34,052 nucleotides of DNA, taken from the NCBI GenBank assembly GCA_031272455.1, contig JAISTS010000058.1, forward strand, positions 1 through 34,052, written 5' to 3'. Positions 22,951 to 29,787 of the stretch are shown here, one piece after another. The position numbers and the translations under genes are program-made. The stretch comes from Tannerella sp. Its GTDB lineage: Bacteria > Bacteroidota > Bacteroidia > Bacteroidales > Tannerellaceae. The notes under the pieces are model-generated. The model was not told where the DNA came from. It was given only the letters and a program-made list of their open reading frames with translations, and made no database searches. Each line of letters opens with the position of its first letter. Within the stretch, counting starts at the first letter, position 1.

Positions 22951-24351
22951 TCAAATTCCAAATTCCTGATGCAATTCGGGGATTTCGATGTCGAGGAAGC
23001 CTTTTTTCACGAGGCGGCGTTTAAATTCTATCTGTACTTCCGGCTCGCCGTGCACGATGAAAAGGCGTTTTATTTCCTGAGGCGACTGGCACGAGAGGTA
23101 TTGGCAGAGGTCGTGATAGTCGGCGTGTGCGCTCATCGAATTGAGCGTAACGATGTCGGCTCGTACCTTGTACGGCATTCCGAAAATGCCTACCGTATCG
23201 GGATGTCGTTTGAGTCTTGCGCCGAGCGAATGAGGCTCGCAATAGCCGATAATCATTATCGTATTATGCTTATTTTCAATGCTATTAGCGATATGATGCT
23301 TGACGCGCCCGGCTTCCGCCATTCCCGACGCCGAGATGATGACAGCCGGTTTTACGCTCGTGTTAAGCGCCTGAGAATCACGCTTGTCGGTGATATATTT
23401 CAGTCCTTTGAAGCGGAACGGGTCGTGGTCGGTTTTGAGCAGTTTCTGCACCGAGCGGTTGAAACATTCCGTATGGCGCTTGACGATTTCCGTTACCTTG
23501 ACCGACATCGGGCTGTCAACATAATAGTCAACCGGAGGCAATTTGCCGTCGAGTTCGAGGTCGTTGAGGGCATAGAGCAGCTCCTGAGTACGTCCGACGC
23601 TGAATGCGGGGATGATGAGTTTGCCCTTTTTTTGCAGGCAGGTATGTTCGATATTTTTCAGCAGATCAGCGGCATAGGTCTCGATACGGTCGTGCAGACG
23701 GTCGCCGTAGGTTGATTCGATAATCATCACATCGGCTTGCGGGAAGGCTTCGGGGGCGTGTAGGATGGGGTCGCCGTAGCGTCCGACGTCGCCGCTGAAT
23801 ACGAGCCTTGCCGTTTTGCCGTTTTCCGTCAGGTTGAGCACGATGGTGGCGCTGCCTGCGATATGTCCGCAGTCGAACAGTTCGAGGCGAATATCTTTGT
23901 CCACCTGCACGGGATGATGATATGGCACGGCGTGCATAAAATCGAACGTTCGGCGCACATCTTCTTCGGTATAGATCGGTTCCAGCGGACGTTTGCCTTC
24001 GGCGCGGCGCACTTTATTGACCGTATGCAAGTCTTGCGCCTGAATAGCAGCCGAGTCGAGCAGCAGAACGCGGATGACATCTATTGTTGCCGGAGTTGCA
24101 TAGATTTTGCCCTGAAAACCGTCTTTCACCAATTTTGGCAGCAAACCGGAATGGTCAACGTGGGCGTGCGAAAGGAAGACATAATCGACTTCCGACGGGA
24201 CGAAGCCCCAGTTGCGGTTGAGCTGGTCGGTATCGGAGCCAAGTCCTTGAAACATACCGCAATCGAGCAGGAATTTCTTTCCCGTATTGAGCGTTACCAA
24301 ATGTTTGCTGCCGGTAACTGTGCGCGCTGCGCCGTGAAATGAGATTTTCAT
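22951..24351 (-). CDS. Metallo-beta-lactamase/beta-CASP ribonuclease (YSH1/CPSF-like)
   Basis: This 466 aa protein belongs to the beta-CASP branch of metallo-beta-lactamases, which process RNA with two zinc ions. The core 'LSHAHVDHSG' (His62, His64, Asp66, His67) is intact, followed by 'FDCGHIAGSA', 'LVFSGDVGRYGDPI' and 'IESTYGDRLH'. The beta-CASP domain has 'PAFSVGRTQELLY' and 'ISASGMAEAGRVKHH', and the C-terminal 'MSAHADYHDL' and 'LFIVHGEPE'. I start at the ATG 24351 (MKISFHGAARTVTGS), because the longer frame overlaps the end of dcp. It lies 28 bases after dcp, so the two may be co-transcribed. Confidence 0.92.
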   Translation of the reverse strand: MKISFHGAARTVTGSKHLVTLNTGKKFLLDCGMFQGLGSDTDQLNRNWGFVPSEVDYVFLSHAHVDHSGLLPKLVKDGFQGKIYATPATIDVIRVLLLDSAAIQAQDLHTVNKVRRAEGKRPLEPIYTEEDVRRTFDFMHAVPYHHPVQVDKDIRLELFDCGHIAGSATIVLNLTENGKTARLVFSGDVGRYGDPILHAPEAFPQADVMIIESTYGDRLHDRIETYAADLLKNIEHTCLQKKGKLIIPAFSVGRTQELLYALNDLELDGKLPPVDYYVDSPMSVKVTEIVKRHTECFNRSVQKLLKTDHDPFRFKGLKYITDKRDSQALNTSVKPAVIISASGMAEAGRVKHHIANSIENKHNTIMIIGYCEPHSLGARLKRHPDTVGIFGMPYKVRADIVTLNSMSAHADYHDLCQYLSCQSPQEIKRLFIVHGEPEVQIEFKRRLVKKGFLDIEIPELHQEFGI

Positions 24352-24379
24352 GACTTGTAATTTATTAAGTTTACAGAAC

Positions 24380-26491
24380 TTACAATCCTCTGTGCCGCAG
24401 CATCGGCGCGATATCGGGCTGTTTGCCGCGGAAGTCGGTATAAGCCTTTTCGAGGTCACGTGAGTTGCCGATCGAGAGTATCATATCGCGGAAGCGCTGT
24501 CCGTTTTCGCGGGTCAGACCGCCGTTTTCTTCAAACCATGCGTAGGCGTCGTTGTCGAGCATCTCAGCCCATAGATAGGCATAATAGCCTGCGGCATAGC
24601 CGTGTCCCCAGATATGTAGGAAGTAGGTCGAGCGGTAGCGCGGCGGCACTTCTTTCATATTCAGCCCGATACGTGCCAGGGCGTCTTTTTCGAACTGTAC
24701 CGGATCGTCGATTTTCGTACCGTCGGTCAGCGTATGCCATTGCATATCGAGCAGGGCGGCGGCGAGAATTTCGGTCAGCATATAGCCCTGATTGAAGGTC
24801 GCCGTTTTTTTCAGTTTCTCGGCGAGGTCGGCGGGCATCTGAGCGCCTGTCTCATAATGAATTGCGTAGTTATTAAACACTTCGGGATAGATAGACCAGT
24901 GCTCGTTGATTTGCGAGGGCAGCTCGACGAAATCGCGCGGCACGTTTGTTCCCGAAAGGGTCGGATACTTGCTGTCGGCGAAAAGACCGTGCAGGGCGTG
25001 TCCAAACTCGTGGAACATTGTCTCGACGTCGTCGAAGCTGATGAGCGCGGGCTGTCCGGGCGCCGGTTTGGTGTAGTTGCACACGTTGTAAATCACCGGT
25101 TTTTTGTTCAAAAGATGCGATTGTTCCGTGATATTTCCCATCCATGCGCCTCCTGCTTTGTTGTCGCGCTTGAAATAATCGACGTAGAAGAGCGCGAAGG
25201 GATTGCCGCTCTCGTCGAACACCTCAAACACGCGCATATCTTCCTGATATACAGGAATATCAAAACGTTCTTTAAACGTGATACCGTAAAGTTTTTCGGC
25301 TGCGTAGAAGATGCCTTTTTCGAGCACGTTTGAGAGCAGGAAATACGGTTTTATGGCGTTTTCATCGAGGGCATAGTCGGCTTTGCGCACTTTTTCGGAG
25401 TAGAAATTCCAGTCCCATGCTTCGAGGGTGAATTTCTCGCCCGAGGCGTTGATCATTTCCTGAATGCGGCGGGCTTCGCGTTGGGCTTTTTCCTGCGCAC
25501 CGGTGGTCAGTTTCGCCATAAAACCGAGGGCAGCTTCGGGCGTTTTTGCCATCTGGTTTTTGAGCGACCATTCGGCGAAGTTCTTGAATCCGAGCAGTTT
25601 AGACTGTCGGGCGCGGATTTCGGCGATACGTGCTATGATGGCTCGCGTGTCGTTGTCGTCGCCCTGTTCGGTACGCGACCAGCCGCGGCGAAATATTTCT
25701 TCGCGCACAGAGCGGTCGGTAAGCGATTGCAGCAGAGGCTGTTGGGTCGTATTTTGAATCGGGATCAGGTATTTGCCTTCCTGACCGTTATTTTTTGCGT
25801 TGAGCGCAAGATTCTGAATTTCGGCGTCGGAGAGACCGTTCAGTTTGTCGGGATTGTCCGTAACCCAGGCGGCAGCTTTTGCGGCGGCGAGCAGTTTGTT
25901 GCCAAAGCGGGTGATCAGCGTTGCTTCTTCTTCGTTAAGCGCCTTAAATTCAGCCTTGTCAGCCTCGGCGATGTTGGCACCTTGCAGCACAAACTGGTCG
26001 TAATAGACCTCGACGAGCCGTTTCGATTCGGCATCGAGATTGATGCTTTCGCGCTGATTATAAATTGATTTGATGCGTCCGAACAGTTTCTCGTTCAGGA
26101 AAACGGCATTCGAGAGCGCCGCGAGTTTGGGCGACATTTCTTCTTCGACCGCTTGCAAGTCGTCGCTCGTGTTGGCGCTCGAAAGCAGCCCGAACACGCC
26201 ATAAACGCGACTTAGCAGCTCGCCCGACCGTTCGAGCGCGACGAGCGTATTGTCGAAAGTGGGATCGTCTGCGCTGTTGGCAATTGCCTCTATCTCAGCG
26301 AGTTTCTCGGCAATACCGGCTTCGATGGCGGGTTTGAAATGTTTAACTTCGATTCTCGTAAAATCGGGAGCGCCATACGGCAACGCGCTCGGTTGCATCA
26401 GTGGATTGTCTGTCATATCTGTCTGTTTACTTCCCTGCGAACAGGCTGTCATTATTGCTAATGCTGTGATTAATAAGATGTTTTGTTTCAT
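24380..26491 (-). CDS. dcp: Peptidyl-dipeptidase Dcp (M3 family), lipoprotein
   Basis: This is a zinc peptidase that removes dipeptides from peptide C-termini. The 703 aa protein has a lipoprotein signal (lipobox MTAC, Cys17), so it is envelope-bound. The M3 motif 'FHEFGHALHG' (about residues 490-500) carries the two zinc His and the catalytic Glu. The third ligand is in 'VPRDFVELPSQINEHW' about 25 residues later. The C-terminal 'PPRYRSTYFLHIWGHGYAAGYY' is typical of Dcp. Its promoter is at 26522-26553. It probably feeds periplasmic peptide digestion. Confidence 0.94.
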   Translation of the reverse strand: MKQNILLITALAIMTACSQGSKQTDMTDNPLMQPSALPYGAPDFTRIEVKHFKPAIEAGIAEKLAEIEAIANSADDPTFDNTLVALERSGELLSRVYGVFGLLSSANTSDDLQAVEEEMSPKLAALSNAVFLNEKLFGRIKSIYNQRESINLDAESKRLVEVYYDQFVLQGANIAEADKAEFKALNEEEATLITRFGNKLLAAAKAAAWVTDNPDKLNGLSDAEIQNLALNAKNNGQEGKYLIPIQNTTQQPLLQSLTDRSVREEIFRRGWSRTEQGDDNDTRAIIARIAEIRARQSKLLGFKNFAEWSLKNQMAKTPEAALGFMAKLTTGAQEKAQREARRIQEMINASGEKFTLEAWDWNFYSEKVRKADYALDENAIKPYFLLSNVLEKGIFYAAEKLYGITFKERFDIPVYQEDMRVFEVFDESGNPFALFYVDYFKRDNKAGGAWMGNITEQSHLLNKKPVIYNVCNYTKPAPGQPALISFDDVETMFHEFGHALHGLFADSKYPTLSGTNVPRDFVELPSQINEHWSIYPEVFNNYAIHYETGAQMPADLAEKLKKTATFNQGYMLTEILAAALLDMQWHTLTDGTKIDDPVQFEKDALARIGLNMKEVPPRYRSTYFLHIWGHGYAAGYYAYLWAEMLDNDAYAWFEENGGLTRENGQRFRDMILSIGNSRDLEKAYTDFRGKQPDIAPMLRHRGL

Positions 26492-26521
26492 TTTGGTTCA
26501 AAATAAAAGTTTGTTACGCCG

Positions 26522-26553
26522 CAAATGTACGCAATAATTTGTAAATGCGCAAA
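26522..26553 (-). promoter_or_regulatory. Promoter of dcp
   Basis: On the minus strand TTTG (26553-26550), 20 nt, TACATTTG (26529-26522), with the ATG at 26491 about 30 nt beyond. It matches the phylum consensus well. Confidence 0.8.
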
Positions 26554-26598
26554 GGTCGTGCGGCATTATCGCGATTTATTTGTTTCCCGCGCTTGTTT

Positions 26599-26639
26599 TT
26601 TTATTCGCGATTCTTGGATTGTAACGGGTTTATCGTTTA
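26599..26639 (-). repeat. Degenerate second copy of the 3' end of dtd
   Basis: These 41 bases match the last part of dtd and its stop (27475-27526) in the same orientation. A perfect 19-base block (26599-26617 = 27475-27493) is followed by 22 bases (26618-26639 = 27505-27526) with three mismatches. Eleven bases (27494-27504) are missing from this copy. It starts 2 bases after the higA stop on the minus strand. It is not translated as part of a gene. Confidence 0.85.
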
Positions 26640-26640
26640 A

Positions 26641-26961
26641 TCAAATCAACTGCACCGGCTGATTTTCGAGGCGCACATTGAACTGCACATCGGCGTTCAT
26701 GGCACGAAACACCCTCATGACAGTTCCAATTGTTGCGCTGTTAGTATGGTTTTCGAGCTTGGAAATCTGCGACTTGTTTACCCCGACTAATTCGCCAAGC
26801 GATTGCTGTGTTAGTCCGCGTTCTTTTCGTGCCGTCCTGATCATTCGCGACAGCAACTCCATCCGCAACTCGTATTCGTATTCGTCGCGTTCCGGTGTCC
26901 CTTTCCTTCCGATATACCTGTCCTCCATTTCAGACAGCGTGTATTGTTTCATTTTTGCCAT
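26641..26961 (-). CDS. higA: HigA-type XRE-family antitoxin
   Basis: The 106 aa protein has a helix-turn-helix of the XRE/Cro type around residues 48-80 ('GLTQQSLGELVGVNKSQISKLEN'), preceded by a charged N-terminal segment ('GTPERDEYEYELRMELLSRM'). It should bind the toxin encoded 11 bases upstream and repress the operon. The toxin-first gene order is that of HigBA. The stop codon is followed at once by a degenerate copy of the dtd 3' end. Confidence 0.88.
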   Translation of the reverse strand: MAKMKQYTLSEMEDRYIGRKGTPERDEYEYELRMELLSRMIRTARKERGLTQQSLGELVGVNKSQISKLENHTNSATIGTVMRVFRAMNADVQFNVRLENQPVQLI

Positions 26962-26972
26962 ATATATCTAAT

Positions 26973-27311
26973 TTACAGTTTATTATCCGTGTAATATTTC
27001 TCTCGTATGCGTTTTGCTCTGTCGATTTCCAACGAAGGCGTTTTTTTTGTTTTCTTGACAAATCCGCTTGCTGCCATAACCAAAGTGTGAATTTTTGACG
27101 TCTTGTCCCAAAATGCAAGAATCCGTATTGTCTGTCGATTGAAATACGTTCTGAACTCCCATATCTCATCGGTCAATTTCTTAAACAGCTTAGGATCATT
27201 TGTTTGCTCTGCAATTCGGATATTGTAAAACACTTTCTTCTGTGCTTTGGCATCCAGCGAAGCTACAAATGTATTGGCTTCTTCCAAAAAGACTGTTTCA
27301 AAATATTTCAT
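26973..27311 (-). CDS. higB: HigB/RelE-type toxin (phage Gp49-like family)
   Basis: The protein (112 aa) starts 'MKYFETVFLEEANTFVASL' and has 'KLTDEIWEFRTYFNRQTIRILAFWD' and 'HTLVMAASGFVKKTKKTP', followed by a helical tail 'EIDRAKRIREKYY'. This is the pattern of the RelE-superfamily Gp49 toxins, which cleave mRNA on the ribosome. I chose the ATG at 27309-27311; a start 21 codons upstream lies upstream of a promoter-like TATTTTTG (27340-27333) and is less likely. The antitoxin gene follows after 11 bases. Confidence 0.87.
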   Translation of the reverse strand: MKYFETVFLEEANTFVASLDAKAQKKVFYNIRIAEQTNDPKLFKKLTDEIWEFRTYFNRQTIRILAFWDKTSKIHTLVMAASGFVKKTKKTPSLEIDRAKRIREKYYTDNKL

Positions 27312-27474
27312 CCTTCGTATTTTTTGACGCCGCAAAAATACAAAAAAAGTTTCCAAATAACGACACTTTAGCAAAAAAAAAATGTCACTACTTTAAGCCG
27401 ATTTGATCATATTTTCTAACCGCCTCATTAAAAAAACGTTAAAAACTCAGTGATGCGAAACGGATAAACGCTTA

Positions 27475-27526
27475 TTTTATTCGCGATTCTTGGTGTCGAT
27501 TATGATTGTAACGGGTCCGTCGTTTA
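27475..27526 (-). repeat. 3' end of dtd, partner of the copy at 26599-26639
   Basis: This is the intact version of the repeat and includes the real dtd stop (27477-27479). Together the two copies flank the HigBA pair as imperfect direct repeats about 880 bases apart. Confidence 0.85.
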
Positions 27527-27929
27527 GCAGCTCCACTTTCATATCGGCGCCGAACTCGCCTGTTTGCACGGGTTTGCCGAGTTGAAGCGCGATTTCATCA
27601 CAAAACTGTTCGTAGCGAGGAATAGCAATTTCGGGTTTTGAGGCTCTGATATACGACGGGCGATTGCCTTTTTTCGTTGAGGCGTGGAGGGTAAACTGGC
27701 TAACGAGCAGGATTTCGCCGTCGGCTTCGATAATGGAGCGGTTCATTACGCCGTTGTCATCGTCGAAAACGCGCAGGTTACAAATCTTTTTTGCCAGCCA
27801 AAGCACGTCTTCATCGTTGTCGGCATCTTCAATTCCGACCAGTACAAGCAAGCCCGTTTTTATTGCCGACCGCACTACCACATCGATCGTAACCGACGCA
27901 TATTTTACTCTTTGAATTACTGTTCGCAT
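27477..27929 (-). CDS. dtd: D-aminoacyl-tRNA deacylase
   Basis: Dtd removes D-amino acids (and glycine) mischarged onto tRNA. The 150 aa protein has both signature motifs: 'VSQFTLHAST' (Ser77-Gln-Phe-Thr80) and the Gly-cisPro motif in 'NDGPVTI' (Gly138-Pro139). The start 'MRTVIQRVKYASVTID' is typical. The uvrC stop lies 16 bases upstream, so uvrC and dtd form one operon. Its last codons are duplicated downstream of the HigBA pair. Confidence 0.96.
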   Translation of the reverse strand: MRTVIQRVKYASVTIDVVVRSAIKTGLLVLVGIEDADNDEDVLWLAKKICNLRVFDDDNGVMNRSIIEADGEILLVSQFTLHASTKKGNRPSYIRASKPEIAIPRYEQFCDEIALQLGKPVQTGEFGADMKVELLNDGPVTIIIDTKNRE

Positions 27930-27945
27930 ATTCTTAATTCTTAAT

Positions 27946-29751
27946 TTATAATTCTGTTTTAAGTCCTTCCATCAGCAGTTCCGTTTTCTTCTTTCCGATA
28001 ATTTCGGCGATTTCATCGGGGTTTGCGCGTTTCAGGCGCGCGACGCTTTTGTATTTTTTTAGAAGTACAACTTTTGATTTTTCGCCGATTCCCTTGATCG
28101 TATCGAGTTCGGATTTTGTTTGCTGAGAGCTTCGCAGATTGCGATGGAATGTTATTCCGAAACGGTGAGCTTCGTCGCGCAGCTGTTGGATTACTTTGAG
28201 GGTTTCGGATGTTTTATCGAGCACGAGAGGATCGGGGTCGCCCGGATAAAAAATTTCTTCGAGTCGTTTTGCCAATCCCACTACCGTTATTTTATCGCGC
28301 AGTCCGAGTTTGCGCAGTACTTCAGCCGCGACGCCAAGCTGTCCTTTGCCGCCGTCGATAATGACGAGTTGCGGCAGAGGTTCGTCTTCTTCGAGCAGAC
28401 GCGAATAGCGCCGCGTTACGACTTCCTCCATCGAGGCGAAGTCATCGGGACCGACAACGGTTTTGATATGGAAATGTCGATAGTCTTTTTTCGATGGTTT
28501 CGCCTTTTTGAACACTACGCAGGCGGCTACGGGGTTTGTACCCTGAATATTCGAGTTGTCAAAACATTCGATGTGCATAGGCAAGGCGGGCAGGTGCAAA
28601 TCGTCCTGAATCATTTTCATCAGGCGTGTTGCCCGTTGTTCGGGATTAAATTTGTCTGCCTGTTTCAGTTTGTCGGCTTTATATTGCCGAACATTCATCA
28701 GCGACAGTTCGAGCAATTTCTTGCGAACGCCAACTTTTGGCACGGTAAAGGCGATCGTTTTTGATGTATGGTCGGGCAGAAAAGGCACGATGACTTCGCG
28801 AGCCGTACTTTTGAAGCGTTCGCGTAGCTCTACGATACCAAGCCCCAGCAGTTCTTCCGGCGATTCGTTAAGGCGTTTGCGATATTCGATAGTATAGACC
28901 TGCACGATAGCGCCGTTGCCGATGTGCATATAATTGATGTATGCCGACTGTTCGTTTGACGCGAGTGAGAAGACATCGACGTTGTGTATTGATGGCGAAA
29001 CCACAGTGGACTTGGCGCGGTAATTCTCGATCAAATCGTACTTTTCTTTAAGAGCCTGCGCTTCTTCGAAACGCATCTCTGCAGAGAGGGTTTGCATTTG
29101 TTGCAACAGTTCGTTGCTGATACGCGAGCTGTTTCCTTTCAGGATTTCCTTTATTTCTACGATATTGGCGTTGTATTCATCGGCGGTTTGCAGTCCGACG
29201 CAAGGACCTTTGCAGCGTTTGATATGGTATTCGAGGCAGAGTTTGTACTTATGCGTTTTGAGCGCACTTGGCGTCAGGTTGAGTTTGCAAGTCCGCAGCG
29301 GGTACAGGTTTTTTATCATTTGCAGCATTACGCGGGCGGTATGCACCGAGGCGTAGGGTCCGAAATAGACCGAGCCGTCTTTAGTGATATTGCGTGTTTG
29401 ATAAATTCGCGGGAATGGTTCCTTCTTTATCACTATCGACGGATAGGTTTTATCGTCTTTGAGCATTACGTTGTAGCGCGGGCGGTGTTGCTTTATCAGA
29501 TTGTTTTCGAGCAGCAGCGCCTCTTCTTCCGAATCGACCACAACATATTTTATGTCGCAGATATTACGGACGAGCACGCGCGTCTTGGCGTCGGTCAGCT
29601 CGCGTTGAAAATACGTTGACACACGCTTTTTCAGATTTTTGGCTTTGCCGACATAAATGATTACGCCTCGCGAATCGAAATACTGATAGCATCCGGGCTT
29701 GTCGGGCAATACGGAAATTATCGACGTTATGTGCTCCAGATTGCGTTCCAT
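27946..29751 (-). CDS. uvrC: UvrABC nuclease subunit C
   Basis: UvrC makes both incisions in nucleotide excision repair. The 601 aa protein begins with a GIY-YIG nuclease domain ('KPGCYQYFDSRGVIIYVGKA'). Four cysteines around residues 154-184 ('TCKL', 'KLCLEYHIKRCKGPC') match the Fe-S ligand pattern known in UvrC. Next come a UVR segment ('QTLSAEMRFEEAQALKEKYD'), the RNase H-like 5' nuclease domain ('IECFDNSNIQG', 'LVIIDGGKGQLG'), and a helix-hairpin-helix tail ('LDTIKGIGEKSKVVLLKKY'). A parS-like palindrome lies just before the start. dtd follows 16 bases downstream. Confidence 0.97.
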   Translation of the reverse strand: MERNLEHITSIISVLPDKPGCYQYFDSRGVIIYVGKAKNLKKRVSTYFQRELTDAKTRVLVRNICDIKYVVVDSEEEALLLENNLIKQHRPRYNVMLKDDKTYPSIVIKKEPFPRIYQTRNITKDGSVYFGPYASVHTARVMLQMIKNLYPLRTCKLNLTPSALKTHKYKLCLEYHIKRCKGPCVGLQTADEYNANIVEIKEILKGNSSRISNELLQQMQTLSAEMRFEEAQALKEKYDLIENYRAKSTVVSPSIHNVDVFSLASNEQSAYINYMHIGNGAIVQVYTIEYRKRLNESPEELLGLGIVELRERFKSTAREVIVPFLPDHTSKTIAFTVPKVGVRKKLLELSLMNVRQYKADKLKQADKFNPEQRATRLMKMIQDDLHLPALPMHIECFDNSNIQGTNPVAACVVFKKAKPSKKDYRHFHIKTVVGPDDFASMEEVVTRRYSRLLEEDEPLPQLVIIDGGKGQLGVAAEVLRKLGLRDKITVVGLAKRLEEIFYPGDPDPLVLDKTSETLKVIQQLRDEAHRFGITFHRNLRSSQQTKSELDTIKGIGEKSKVVLLKKYKSVARLKRANPDEIAEIIGKKKTELLMEGLKTEL

Positions 29752-29763
29752 CGGCGATTTCTA

Positions 29764-29787
29764 AAAATGTTCCACGTGGAACATTTT
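29764..29787. other. parS: parS-like partition site (24-bp perfect palindrome)
   Basis: The 16-bp core at 29768-29783 reads TGTTCCACGTGGAACA and is flanked by AAAA and TTTT, giving 24 bases of perfect palindrome. The core matches the bacterial parS pattern TGTTnCACGTGnAACA, recognised by the chromosome-partition protein ParB, at every fixed position. It lies between uvrC and the GH9 gene and overlaps the last two bases of the GH9 stop. It has no loop, so it is a poor hairpin terminator. No parA or parB is in the window. Confidence 0.8.

Noticed and set aside
22942-23715. 257-codon plus-strand frame opposite the beta-CASP gene
   Set aside because: Complement of conserved metallo-beta-lactamase motifs; no independent start signal or domain.
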